From positions 122,104 to 186,103 of the IMG/VR virus record IMGVR_UViG_3300030099_008323: 64,000 bases of DNA; one strand, 5' to 3'. The stretch is from a virus. Positions 18,432 through 25,959 of the stretch are shown here, in pieces; the stretch's first letter is position 1, and every line of letters begins with the position of its first letter. Position numbers and translations under genes: made by a program. Below the pieces are notes generated by a model, which worked only from the letters and a program-made list of their open reading frames with translations, ran no database searches and had not been told where the DNA came from.

Positions 18432-18508
18432 TGGTTGGCCCAACGGGACTTGAACCCGTGACACCCACTTTATAAGAATGGCGCTCTAACCTACTGAGCT
18501 ATGGGCCA
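18432..18508 (-). tRNA. tRNA-Ile with anticodon UAU, CCA encoded
   Basis: 77 nt folding into a full cloverleaf: acceptor TGGCCCA/TGGGCCA (with U1-A72), D-stem GCTC/GAGC, anticodon stem CCATT/AGTGG with loop CTTATAA, T-stem ACGGG/CCCGT with loop TTCAAGT, then A73 and encoded CCA. The loop places UAU at 34-36, which reads AUA (Ile). Most bacteria read AUA with a lysidine-modified CAU tRNA; a UAU tRNA would serve this AT-rich genome directly. A tRNA search program could confirm the identity. Confidence 0.9.
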
Positions 18509-18512
18509 GTAA

Positions 18513-18683
18513 TCAATCTAGTAGTAGCTGTAATTGCTTATCTTTTTTTTCAGTAAGATTCTGCTCTTCTTGCACTTCCATATACTGAAGGCTAGCTAAA
18601 TGAGGATACTTCTCAAACACTTGCGGAAGGGTCAAATTTTCCGTCATTTGAATTTTTTTTATTTCTTCGCTTACCTTTCCCAT
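18513..18683 (-). CDS. Small hypothetical protein
   Basis: 56 residues from the ATG of MGKVSEEIKK, chosen because an AAGGAG sits 10 nt upstream. Helical and acidic; no family recognised. It overlaps the 3' end of the preceding gene by 71 nt in another frame. It ends 5 bp before the tRNA. Confidence 0.5.
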   Translation of the reverse strand: MGKVSEEIKKIQMTENLTLPQVFEKYPHLASLQYMEVQEEQNLTEKKDKQLQLLLD

Positions 18684-18894
18684 TCTTTTTATTCTCCTTT
18701 TTAATATCAAAATCAGGGTGCAATCTAGTTTTTACTACAAACATATCTTTGGAAGCTAAAAATTTAACTTTAACTTGCATGCCCTTATGTGAATCATTAC
18801 CTTCCCAAATACTTAATAACTTTTTTCTTTTTGTATCAGCCAAATCAAATGATTTATGAAAGCTTTCATTTTTCCATGGTTTATTTACACTCAA
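18613..18894 (-). CDS. Small basic hypothetical protein
   Basis: 93 residues from a TTG codon with AAGGAG 9 nt upstream. The body (residues 1-65) has a beta-rich MQVKVKFLASKDMFVVKTRL segment; the tail is Lys/Arg/Asn-rich and lies in the overlap with the next gene. Function unknown. Confidence 0.5.
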   Translation of the reverse strand: MSVNKPWKNESFHKSFDLADTKRKKLLSIWEGNDSHKGMQVKVKFLASKDMFVVKTRLHPDFDIKKENKKNGKGKRRNKKNSNDGKFDPSASV

Positions 18895-18970
18895 AATATT
18901 CTCCTTGTAATAGTGTTTGCAAACTACAAAGATATTATAATAACAAATATTATATAATTTAAACTAATAT

Positions 18971-19483
18971 TTAATTATTTGAATTATTATATTCTACTCT
19001 AGTGCCTAGCGCTCTATCGACCCAATCAGTGGTTACTCCCCAGTTAGCATCTTGGTTCTTGCCCATGTGATGATCATAGTGCCATGGTAAGTGCTGTTTG
19101 CACCAAGCTGGATCTAAATGAGCTTTTTTATGTATTATATAATATTTTATTGCACAATATATTAAAGTAATGTAAAATAAAGGAGTAACTAGTATTAAAG
19201 GTAAGTGAAAAATACCTAATACTATCAAACCTATTATTTCTCCTCTAGCAGCTGGATCAAATAAACCTTTACTATAATCTGGATCGTAGTTATTGTTTTT
19301 ACGAGAGCTTCGATGATGACCATGCCAATGTGAAGCCCATCTACTTTTTTTATTTTTTCCTAAACCATGTAATACATACTTATGCAAAACCCACTCTAAT
19401 ATATTGGAATATATAATTCCAAGCGGGATGCATAAAAGATGCAATGCTGCTAGCAAGGTCACCCCATAGATTGGTACCTCCAA
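18971..19483 (-). CDS. Fatty acid hydroxylase/sterol desaturase superfamily protein
   Basis: 170 residues. Integral membrane di-iron protein with the histidine boxes HKYVLH, HWHGHH, HKKAH and HYDHH, and hydrophobic segments at about 5-30 and 85-115. It should hydroxylate a membrane lipid or carotenoid-like substrate using O2. Rare in phages. Together with the Mpo1-like protein near 8.5 kb it suggests remodelling of host or virion lipids. Short for the family (often 200-300 residues) but all four boxes are present. Confidence 0.87.
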   Translation of the reverse strand: MEVPIYGVTLLAALHLLCIPLGIIYSNILEWVLHKYVLHGLGKNKKSRWASHWHGHHRSSRKNNNYDPDYSKGLFDPAARGEIIGLIVLGIFHLPLILVTPLFYITLIYCAIKYYIIHKKAHLDPAWCKQHLPWHYDHHMGKNQDANWGVTTDWVDRALGTRVEYNNSNN

Positions 19484-19522
19484 AGATAACTAGCAGTAAG
19501 TGTCATAAAAACAAATAAGTTA

Positions 19523-19813
19523 TTATTTTTTTAAACCTTTCTTGCCTCTTTCAGCATCACTTTCATTTTGCACACCATGTCTAGTATCTTCTTTCATATC
19601 ATCATCGCGCTTAGGATCGCCGTGTTCTTTAACAACAGCTTCTTCGACATTCTCTCTTAGAAGTCCACGAACAATAGTATTACCAAATTTCATATCATAA
19701 ACACCAATTTCTCCGTTTTCATTTAATGAGTGCCACAAAACTTCTCCTACTGCATCTTCATCAGAAATGCCGTATCTCTCTTGAAGGTCTGAACTCAGAC
19801 GCCCTTCCCTCAT
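19523..19813 (-). CDS. Hypothetical protein
   Basis: 96 residues; ATG immediately follows the stop of the 48-residue tagged gene (TGAATG). Acidic body with a GNTIVRGLLRENVEEAVV helix and a charged, polar tail. No family recognised. Last gene of the tagged-protein operon before the hydroxylase-like gene. Confidence 0.55.
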   Translation of the reverse strand: MREGRLSSDLQERYGISDEDAVGEVLWHSLNENGEIGVYDMKFGNTIVRGLLRENVEEAVVKEHGDPKRDDDMKEDTRHGVQNESDAERGKKGLKK

Positions 19814-19960
19814 TCATTTGTGTTGGATGGCTTTAAGCTCTTTCTTTTCCTTGCTTGTTAAACTCTTCTTTGCTTTAAGTTCTTTTTGCCTAGCTTTCTG
19901 AGTTTTTGTCAACTCACCTTCATTAACAAAATTTCTAAAGTTTTCAAATAATTTTTTCAT
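19814..19960 (-). CDS. 48-residue tagged basic protein (KLFENF tag)
   Basis: Found by reading the gap; too short for most gene callers. It begins MKKLFENFRNFVNEG, the same tag as four larger proteins here, followed only by a Lys-rich helix (KTQKARQKELKAKK). Essentially a tag plus a basic peptide, comparable in kind to phage T4 internal proteins that are packed with DNA. One base separates it from the upstream tagged gene, and AAGGAG lies upstream. Confidence 0.7.
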   Translation of the reverse strand: MKKLFENFRNFVNEGELTKTQKARQKELKAKKSLTSKEKKELKAIQHK

Positions 19961-19961
19961 T

Positions 19962-20456
19962 TTAGTTCTCCTTGAACCATTCTGGTTTTATTCCTTGTAA
20001 AATATGTTTCTCATACTCTTCTTTGGATTTCTTATCGTCAATCTCGCCTTTAACTAGCTTTTGCACAAAACCTAAAGTAATTGCATTAGCCACTATATCT
20101 GCACACCTGGCAGTTACTTCGTTTTTAAGTTGGTCTACAATAATACTTTCACTAGCTTCTGCTATGGGCTGCATTTTATCCTCCGGAACATCGATGATCA
20201 TAGTTGAGTATACATAATCACGATGTGGCTTAGGACAGCAGTGCTCGATCGATTCATCTCTTACATATGTTTTTGTAAATTTAGATATCTTATCATTCCA
20301 TAAAAGCATATTGCTAGTTACGTCATCAGGCTCGCCATATTTGCTGATTAATTCTTCAGAGTACTTTTTAGCATCGTCATGTTCCCAATTTTTTAAAACA
20401 TCAGATGCTTTTTCTTCATTTATAAATCTTCTAAAATTTTCAAATAGTTTTTTCAT
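19962..20456 (-). CDS. Tagged protein (KLFENF tag), function unknown
   Basis: 164 residues beginning MKKLFENFRRFINEE. Behind the tag is a globular, mildly acidic domain with CCPKPHRDYVYSTMIIDVP in the middle; I do not recognise it. FINE|E at residues 11-14 fits the hydrophobic-x-Glu cleavage rule of T4-type head proteases. Starts on the stop codon of the previous gene (TAATG). Confidence 0.68.
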   Translation of the reverse strand: MKKLFENFRRFINEEKASDVLKNWEHDDAKKYSEELISKYGEPDDVTSNMLLWNDKISKFTKTYVRDESIEHCCPKPHRDYVYSTMIIDVPEDKMQPIAEASESIIVDQLKNEVTARCADIVANAITLGFVQKLVKGEIDDKKSKEEYEKHILQGIKPEWFKEN

Positions 20457-20929
20457 TAGCAGTTACAATTCCATTTTCTTAAAGCTTTATTAATTCTACT
20501 ATTAGGATCTCTTTTTCCTTTTGCTCCAGTTCTTTTCTTTTTCATTCCGCACATTCTAGAACAAAAAGATTTTCTTCTTTTTGCAGCTTTACCGCCCTTT
20601 TTAAGCTTGCTAGGTTTTTTAGTAACTGCAGTTTTTAATTTTGATCCTGGGTTAGCTTTTCTATAACGTTTAACTCCTTTAGCGGTTAAACCACCAGATT
20701 TTGATTTGTCGCCACTTTTAACAGAAAATTTCTTAGGCATTTTACCTTTACGTTTTTTCTTTTTTTCCTCTAGCTCAACTTCTTCTTTTTGCAAAAACTC
20801 GCTACACCCAACCTTTTCACGAGGATCTTCTAGAAGCTCTTGCAACAAATCTTCATCTAATTGTTCTTCTAGAACATTTTGTATTTCTTCTTCAATAATT
20901 TGTTTTAGTTTTGATTTTATAATATTCAT
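20456..20929 (-). CDS. Tagged basic protein with phage GLTAKG domain
   Basis: 157 residues. A variant tag MNIIKSKLKQIIEEEI leads to NVLEE at residue 22, an acidic linker, then about 75 very basic residues starting SGGLTAKGVKRYRKANPG and ending RKSFCSRMCGM ... RKWNC. That C-terminal domain recurs in phages (I recall it as DUF6321, not checked). Cys and basic residues suggest DNA binding. Overlaps the gene on each side by 4 nt or 1 nt. Confidence 0.72.
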   Translation of the reverse strand: MNIIKSKLKQIIEEEIQNVLEEQLDEDLLQELLEDPREKVGCSEFLQKEEVELEEKKKKRKGKMPKKFSVKSGDKSKSGGLTAKGVKRYRKANPGSKLKTAVTKKPSKLKKGGKAAKRRKSFCSRMCGMKKKRTGAKGKRDPNSRINKALRKWNCNC

Positions 20930-21144
20930 TTCTTTTTTGATAAATCCTGAGTTTTTGCTTTAAGAATATTTGATTTAACAATAAATCTTAATATTTTTTT
21001 TAATTTCTTATCTTTAAGATCTGGGTCTTTAATAGATTTTTTTAAATAATTCAAATCTTTTTTTGAAAGACCATGGCCTTCACTTAAGACGTTAGCTAGC
21101 TCTTCTTGAATAATTGATTTTAAATCTAATTTGTTAATTTTCAT
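20926..21144 (-). CDS. Small tagged protein (KITK tag)
   Basis: 72 residues: tag MKINKLDLKSIIQEELANVLSE (quoted in two parts elsewhere as residues 1-22), then a short Lys-rich helical peptide KKDLNYLKKSIKDPDLKDKK. VLSE|G at residue 22 fits the proposed cleavage site. Nothing else in it is recognisable; a packaged basic peptide is the simplest reading. Confidence 0.65.
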   Translation of the reverse strand: MKINKLDLKSIIQEELANVLSEGHGLSKKDLNYLKKSIKDPDLKDKKLKKILRFIVKSNILKAKTQDLSKKK

Positions 21145-21148
21145 TAGC

Positions 21149-21445
21149 TTATCCCTTTGTTAAGCCTACTTGTAATTCATGAGCCATTTCAGATGCTATA
21201 GATTTAAGATCAAAAGTAAGATAGCTATGCGCGCTGGTTGGCTGCATTTGCGGCATTACACCGGCCTCTTTTAAATCTTCAATCATTTGACCAAGATATT
21301 TGTTAACAACACTTACATATATTTGGCTACTATCAGGCCTCTTCGCGTCCATGGCCTTATTGACATCACCAATATCAATCTCTTGAACAACACTTTCCAG
21401 CTCTTCTTTAACAATTTGTCTTAATTGTGATTTTGTAATTTTCAT
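21149..21445 (-). CDS. Small tagged protein (KITK tag)
   Basis: 98 residues. Tag MKITKSQLRQIVKEELES with VVQE|I at 20-22; the remaining 75 residues form a small helical protein (VNKYLGQMIEDLKEAGVMP). Starts 4 nt from the next gene and has AAGGAG upstream in a 25-nt gap. No family recognised. Confidence 0.65.
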   Translation of the reverse strand: MKITKSQLRQIVKEELESVVQEIDIGDVNKAMDAKRPDSSQIYVSVVNKYLGQMIEDLKEAGVMPQMQPTSAHSYLTFDLKSIASEMAHELQVGLTKG

Positions 21446-21470
21446 TATAATTATTCTCCTTTTATTTCTA

Positions 21471-21716
21471 TCAACGCAGTCTATTAATTTGAATATTTAA
21501 ATTTTGCAAAGCTTCAACAGCAGCTGCAAGACTAGGTCGTAATGGTGTCATTGGATCACTTGGATTTTGGTCTAACATGTCAAGCATGTTGCCTAAATAA
21601 TCTGACATGCCACTAATTTTTTGAACCTCCTCAGGACTAAAAGGCCCGCCTTGATTAACGACTTCCGCCAGCTCTTCTTTGATAATTTGTTTTAATTGTG
21701 ATTTTGTAATTTTCAT
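21471..21716 (-). CDS. Small tagged protein (KITK tag)
   Basis: 81 residues. Tag MKITKSQLKQIIKEELAE, but position 22 is Gln (VVNQ), so the proposed cleavage site is missing here. The body is a short helical hairpin (GMSDYLGNMLDMLDQ, then AVEALQNLNIQINRL). DNA of the tag is almost identical to that of the two genes upstream. Confidence 0.65.
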   Translation of the reverse strand: MKITKSQLKQIIKEELAEVVNQGGPFSPEEVQKISGMSDYLGNMLDMLDQNPSDPMTPLRPSLAAAVEALQNLNIQINRLR

Positions 21717-21719
21717 TAA

Positions 21720-22079
21720 TCAGTCTCCATATTTTTGACGATCACGTTGCAATTGAGCATCCATTTCTTCTCTATCTCTCATATTATCAGCAAATTTAAG
21801 ATCTGCAATATTTTCAGCTGCATCCTCTAAATCTGAATCTACTAATAAGTAGTCTCTCATCTTATTAAGATTGTTTGCCGCAACAGCCATTTTGTTTGTC
21901 CACCAGGTTGGAAGATGGCCATCCATTTGCTCTAAAGCTTGGAGCATTTGGCCGGCATCTTCAATGATAGTTTTCATTGCACGACGAGCTGAAGATGCGT
22001 CTTCGTGACCGTCTTCATTGAGAGATGCCTCTAATTCTTCTTTAATAATTTGTTTTAATTGTGATTTTGTAATTTTCAT
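21720..22079 (-). CDS. Small tagged protein (KITK tag)
   Basis: 119 residues. Tag MKITKSQLKQIIKEELEA with SLNE|D at residue 22, then an all-helical acidic body (MKTIIEDAGQMLQALEQMDG, then NLNKMRDYLLVDSDLEDA). It resembles the neighbouring 81-residue protein in its helical layout, which suggests duplication. Starts on the stop codon of the previous gene. Confidence 0.65.
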   Translation of the reverse strand: MKITKSQLKQIIKEELEASLNEDGHEDASSARRAMKTIIEDAGQMLQALEQMDGHLPTWWTNKMAVAANNLNKMRDYLLVDSDLEDAAENIADLKFADNMRDREEMDAQLQRDRQKYGD

Positions 22080-22678
22080 TATTTATCGATCCTACCAACC
22101 GCTCTATTATACTTGCGGTCAAAAGACGTCTGACGCGCTACCACGACTCGTGCTTCTTTAGCGTCCTTTTCACCACGGTGACCGACCCCACCTAGAATTG
22201 TATAAGACTTATCTATCGCATCGTCTAGCCACTTGCCGTGGCTGAGCCCGAGGAGGCCTCCTGTTCCTCCTGGTTGGGCTTTACTATAGATAACGGCATA
22301 GATACTATTAAGAAGCTCGTTTTTTGATGCTTGTACAAATTTATATCTATGGCCTAGGCTGCTTTGCATATTATCCCAAGGTTTATAAAATGTATCTACA
22401 AGCTGTTCGGCGCTTTGCTCCAGGCCCTGCGGTGTGACTCTACGGCTTGATAATTCACCCGCAAGCTTCTTCCATTCACGATTAAAATACGGTATTAACG
22501 CGCGCTGTTTATAGTCAGCCAGCTTCGCATTACTAATTATTTTTTGTTCTTCAGCTTTTCTATCCGGTGCTGCAGAAGCGTCAGCTGCCCTGGCGGCCGC
22601 CAACGCTGAATTTTCATTCAAAACACTTTCCAGTTCTTCTTTAATAATTTGTTTTAATTTTGATTTTGTGATTTTCAT
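22079..22678 (-). CDS. Tagged protein (KITK tag), function unknown
   Basis: 199 residues. Tag MKITKSKLKQIIKEELES with VLNE|N at residue 22, a low-complexity Ala/Asp linker, then a helical domain with many charged residues (ADYKQRALIPYFNREWKKL). The 3' half has visibly higher GC than its neighbours. No family recognised. Overlaps the 371-residue gene by 4 nt. Confidence 0.65.
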   Translation of the reverse strand: MKITKSKLKQIIKEELESVLNENSALAAARAADASAAPDRKAEEQKIISNAKLADYKQRALIPYFNREWKKLAGELSSRRVTPQGLEQSAEQLVDTFYKPWDNMQSSLGHRYKFVQASKNELLNSIYAVIYSKAQPGGTGGLLGLSHGKWLDDAIDKSYTILGGVGHRGEKDAKEARVVVARQTSFDRKYNRAVGRIDK

Positions 22679-23790
22679 GCTGTCTTCCTCTTTTTTTTCT
22701 TTTTTCTAGGAGAATCAGTCGCAACATATGTAGGCTTAGCAGCACCAGATTTTTGCTGTTGATTCTTATCTTTTCTTCTTTTTCTCGCTGCTGAAGCACG
22801 TCTTTCTGCAGGTGTCATACTAGCTCTTTTTGCAGAGGATACACACTTTGGTACACCTTCTCCTTCTTTATCACTAGCACAAGAATCGCCTGTAACAACA
22901 TTTACCCATCCTGGTTTTCCATCTTTTGATTTTGAACCCTTGAACCAGTGATATAGGCTAGATTTTTTCTTTTTGGATTTTTTTTTCTTTTTAGGTTTTT
23001 TCTTTTCTTCAAGTTCAGCTTCTTCAAGACCTTGAATATCTACTTCGAGTATTTCATCCTCTAGTACTTCTTTTTCTTCAGCTTTAACACAATTTCTGTA
23101 CGTCTTACCGTACATTTTTTTAGTTTTTCTTTTGCTATCTGTTTTGTATCCTTTTTGACACCTGCCACCTTTTTCATTTAAAAAAGACTCGATTTTTTCC
23201 ATTACAATATCTTCTTTAGATAAAGACTCGTTTTTCTTTTTCTTGCCGCCCGTGCCCCAGTTTTTAGCGCCTTTTTTGCGACACTTCACAAGAGCGCCAG
23301 ATGCATATGCAGAAGGCCAAACTCTATATCTAGCTTTAACTTTGTAATAACAAGCATCTCTTTTGCCTTTCTTTTTCTTTTTAGCTCTTTTCTTTTTTGT
23401 TCTTTTTTTAGACCTTTTTCTTTTTTCATCAAGCATCTCTTCTTGTGCTTCAAAAAATATTTCAAGGCCTTCAGCAATATCTTCTTTTGTAATGTTTATT
23501 TCTTCATCATCGCCTGCAATAATATCTTTGTCTCTATGGACACCAATATCTTCGCTGCCCTCAATAAATTCATCGATGAAAGCATCTAAATCAAAATCAT
23601 CTGGAAGCTCAACACCTCTCTCATCTAAAAAAGGTTTAAGTTCATCAGGAGTTTTTAACATTTTGCGACCAATAGCGCCGCCTTCTTTGCCGATTAAATC
23701 TCTGGCTGCAGCTTCAACATCTTTTTCTGTTGCTTGTTTCTTCTCTTCTTCATTAACAAATTTTCGAAAATTTTCAAATAGTTTTTTCAT
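22675..23790 (-). CDS. Tagged multi-domain basic protein
   Basis: 371 residues with an N-terminal tag MKKLFENFRKFVNEE, an acidic segment, and three small Cys/Lys-rich units: one around YRVWPSAYASGALVKC, one around GRCQKGYKTDSKRKTKK, and a C-terminal YHWFKGSKSKDGKPGWVNV. Units of these types recur in phages and some giant viruses (I recall DUF5872; not checked). They are separated by acidic linkers containing SFLNE|K-like sites, so the protein may be cut into several DNA-binding peptides. Translation is coupled to the HAD gene by ATGA. Confidence 0.72.
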   Translation of the reverse strand: MKKLFENFRKFVNEEEKKQATEKDVEAAARDLIGKEGGAIGRKMLKTPDELKPFLDERGVELPDDFDLDAFIDEFIEGSEDIGVHRDKDIIAGDDEEINITKEDIAEGLEIFFEAQEEMLDEKRKRSKKRTKKKRAKKKKKGKRDACYYKVKARYRVWPSAYASGALVKCRKKGAKNWGTGGKKKKNESLSKEDIVMEKIESFLNEKGGRCQKGYKTDSKRKTKKMYGKTYRNCVKAEEKEVLEDEILEVDIQGLEEAELEEKKKPKKKKKSKKKKSSLYHWFKGSKSKDGKPGWVNVVTGDSCASDKEGEGVPKCVSSAKRASMTPAERRASAARKRRKDKNQQQKSGAAKPTYVATDSPRKKKKKRKTA

Positions 23791-24374
23791 AAGCTTAAAA
23801 GTTTTAATTGTTCAATTGTTTGGGCTGTGTTTTTATGATGAATTATTAGACCACCTTTTTTAGCCCACGGCCTAATCTTACTATAAGTATCATCAATAAG
23901 TAGTTTATTATCGCCAGAATATATAAATTTATCCTCTTCTATTATAATATTTATATCAGGCCCTAATTTTTTTTCAATCCAAGCCTTTTTTCCTGTTATA
24001 CACCCTTTTCCTGGCATTGGGGCAGTAAGTATAATTATTTGTGGCGTCGCGTTTTTTATGTATCTCCATAATTTTTGGCCGTCATTTGTCCATTTTAAGT
24101 CAGCCCAAAAATTATGATCGTCACTAACTCTTTTGTACATGTAGTTTCTAACTTCAATTATTTTTTTTTGTGGATCTCGCGTTAGATCAGCAATATCAAT
24201 TTGTGCTCTTCTACCTAGGCTTAATAGTTTTTTACGTAATTTTTCTATATCAACTTTTAGGTTACTAGGCACCCTAGAATTATCTAGAAGATCAGAGTTT
24301 ATATAATCAACAGCTCCTTTTTCAAAGTTAACTAAAACGCCGTCCATGTCGCAAAATATTTGTATTTTATTCAT
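23787..24374 (-). CDS. HAD-superfamily phosphatase (5'-nucleotidase-like)
   Basis: 195 residues. Catalytic DxD in FCDMDGVLVNF at residues 7-17, a motif-II Thr/Ser candidate in IIILTAPMPG, and the distal acidic motif LLIDDTYSKIRPW. Layout matches the small deoxyribonucleotidase branch of HAD enzymes (NT5C type), which hydrolyse dNMPs. First gene of the leftward tagged-protein operon; SD AAAGGA before the ATG. Divergent from the tail fibre with a 117-bp AT-rich promoter region between. Confidence 0.75.
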   Translation of the reverse strand: MNKIQIFCDMDGVLVNFEKGAVDYINSDLLDNSRVPSNLKVDIEKLRKKLLSLGRRAQIDIADLTRDPQKKIIEVRNYMYKRVSDDHNFWADLKWTNDGQKLWRYIKNATPQIIILTAPMPGKGCITGKKAWIEKKLGPDINIIIEEDKFIYSGDNKLLIDDTYSKIRPWAKKGGLIIHHKNTAQTIEQLKLLSL

Positions 24375-24491
24375 TTTTTTGTCCTTTTAGAAAAAATATT
24401 ATAACACAAATATAATCATTTGCCATACTAAGACTGAATTTTTATTTAAAAAATATCTAATTATAGTAGTTCATGTTTAGGAGAAAAAATC
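24375..24491. promoter_or_regulatory. Divergent promoter region
   Basis: 117 bp between the leftward HAD/tagged operon and the rightward tail-fibre gene. On the minus strand TGGCAA, 16 bp, TATAAT is a reasonable sigma-70-like pair upstream of the HAD gene. On the plus strand TAATTATAGT lies upstream of the fibre's TTTAGGAG ribosome site. It lacks the TTTACY/GTKCY promoter type seen beyond 49 kb, consistent with a different expression class. Confidence 0.4.
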
Positions 24492-25877
24492 ATGTCTACT
24501 GGCCACTTAGCCTTCCTCGGTGCCGCAAGATTTCAAGGTTACTGGGACGCGACGTCAAATAAAGCATCTGGCTCTGGCGTCTCAAATGCGCCATCTGGAC
24601 AAATAATTTCTTTATTTAGAACTGGCTCATCGGCTGGAGGCGGATACCACCCGTCTTCTAATCTTACGGCATCTGTTGGAAATTATTGGCAAGTTACAGG
24701 CTCTGGAGTGCTTAACGTTGATGGAACCGCAACATGGAAAACAAATGATTGGATTATATATTCAGGGTCCTCTTGGACAAAACTAGCATTTGAAGATACA
24801 ATTGCATCTGTGGTTTTTGGAGATTTATCCACCAGCGCCTTTCATATGGGCCAAGATAATGATCAACAGATTATCTTCGCATCTGGATCTGTGCATAGTG
24901 GCTCAACTAATCTTAAATTTAATTACAATACAAATACTATTGCACTTCCGTCTGCCTCGTTTGTTGGCGATCTTAAAATGGCTGATGATAAAAAAATAAT
25001 ATTTGGTGATAATAATGAAACGTTTATAAAATATAATGAAGCAGTTGATGATTTTCTTACAATTTCTGGATCTGCAAAAGGCATAGTATTGTCAGGTTCA
25101 ACAATACAAATAGCTGGAACTTTAGAGGGCGCTTCACCATTAAGAATTGGTGGTGAAGTTCAGTTTACATCAACTGGCAGAGAGGCAGCTTTTAATTTTG
25201 GCCCGAATCAAAATTCAAAAATATTTTATGAGGGAGGCGCCACAGGAATATTAGTAATATCTGGCTCTACAGCTAAGGGCACTGTTATATCCGGGTCAAA
25301 CCTTGTCGTTGATAAATTTATGGGTGTTGGAACAACAATCGATGAAATATCACATGCTATTACGCTGCCCAACAATGATGATACTACTGGTGCTATAAAA
25401 GCTAATTCTTACATATCCTACTCTTCACGTGTACACAAACAAAATATAAAACCACTAATAAATTCAATAGATATATTAAATAAATTAGACGGAGTTTCGT
25501 TTGAGTGGAAAAAAACAGGCCGAGAGGATTTTGGATTTATCGCAGAGGATGTGGGTAAAATATTACCAAGTATTGTATCTTGGGATAAAGAAAGAAAAGA
25601 AGCACAAGGCATCCAATACATGAAATTAATATCATTTATTGTTGAAGCAGTTAAAGACCAAAATTATAGTTTTATAGAATTAAAAGATGATATAGAGCTT
25701 CAAAACCAAGTACAAGATAGAAAAATAATAGAATTAAATAATAATTTAAGTGAAGAAAACAAAAAACAATATATATCGTTAAAACAAGAACTTACAAACA
25801 TAACGAACTCTTTTAATAAAAAATTGTTAGCACTAGCTTGCAGTACAACGCTTTTTTTAATACTTTTGGCTCTCTGA
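24492..25877 (+). CDS. Tail fibre/appendage protein with S74 chaperone domain
   Basis: 461 residues. N-terminal FQGYWDAT ... WQVTGSG ... WIIYSGSSW is the beta-sandwich repeat common in phage fibres, followed by Ser/Gly-rich beta-helical sequence with repeated SGST turns. From about residue 315 the S74 intramolecular chaperone begins: SYSSRVHKQNI, with catalytic Ser and Lys five residues apart, then FGFIAEDVGKI. It should trimerise the fibre and then cleave itself off. Odd: after the coiled coil the protein ends in a hydrophobic helix (ALACSTTLFLILLAL). Confidence 0.85.
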   Translation: MSTGHLAFLGAARFQGYWDATSNKASGSGVSNAPSGQIISLFRTGSSAGGGYHPSSNLTASVGNYWQVTGSGVLNVDGTATWKTNDWIIYSGSSWTKLAFEDTIASVVFGDLSTSAFHMGQDNDQQIIFASGSVHSGSTNLKFNYNTNTIALPSASFVGDLKMADDKKIIFGDNNETFIKYNEAVDDFLTISGSAKGIVLSGSTIQIAGTLEGASPLRIGGEVQFTSTGREAAFNFGPNQNSKIFYEGGATGILVISGSTAKGTVISGSNLVVDKFMGVGTTIDEISHAITLPNNDDTTGAIKANSYISYSSRVHKQNIKPLINSIDILNKLDGVSFEWKKTGREDFGFIAEDVGKILPSIVSWDKERKEAQGIQYMKLISFIVEAVKDQNYSFIELKDDIELQNQVQDRKIIELNNNLSEENKKQYISLKQELTNITNSFNKKLLALACSTTLFLILLAL

Positions 25878-25894
25878 AAAAGTATTTATAGTGG

Positions 25895-25925
25895 ACTGGT
25901 GTAGGCGCTCCACGCGCTGACCAGT
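25895..25925 (+). promoter_or_regulatory. Two-tier stem-loop between the fibre genes
   Basis: ACTGGT pairs with ACCAGT, and inside it GGCGC pairs with GCGCT (one G-U) around a TCCAC loop. No T-run follows, so it is not a classical terminator. It lies in the 82-bp gap upstream of the second fibre gene's AAGGAGG; it may act in mRNA processing or stability. Base pairing seen directly, role inferred. Confidence 0.5.
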
Positions 25926-25959
25926 ATTGCTATATAATAAATTTAAGGAGGAAATATTT

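Noticed and set aside
23363-23863. 166-residue plus-strand ORF
   Set aside because: Ser/Phe/Leu-rich antisense of the Lys/Glu-rich tagged gene; typical shadow of poly-Lys coding, no ribosome site.
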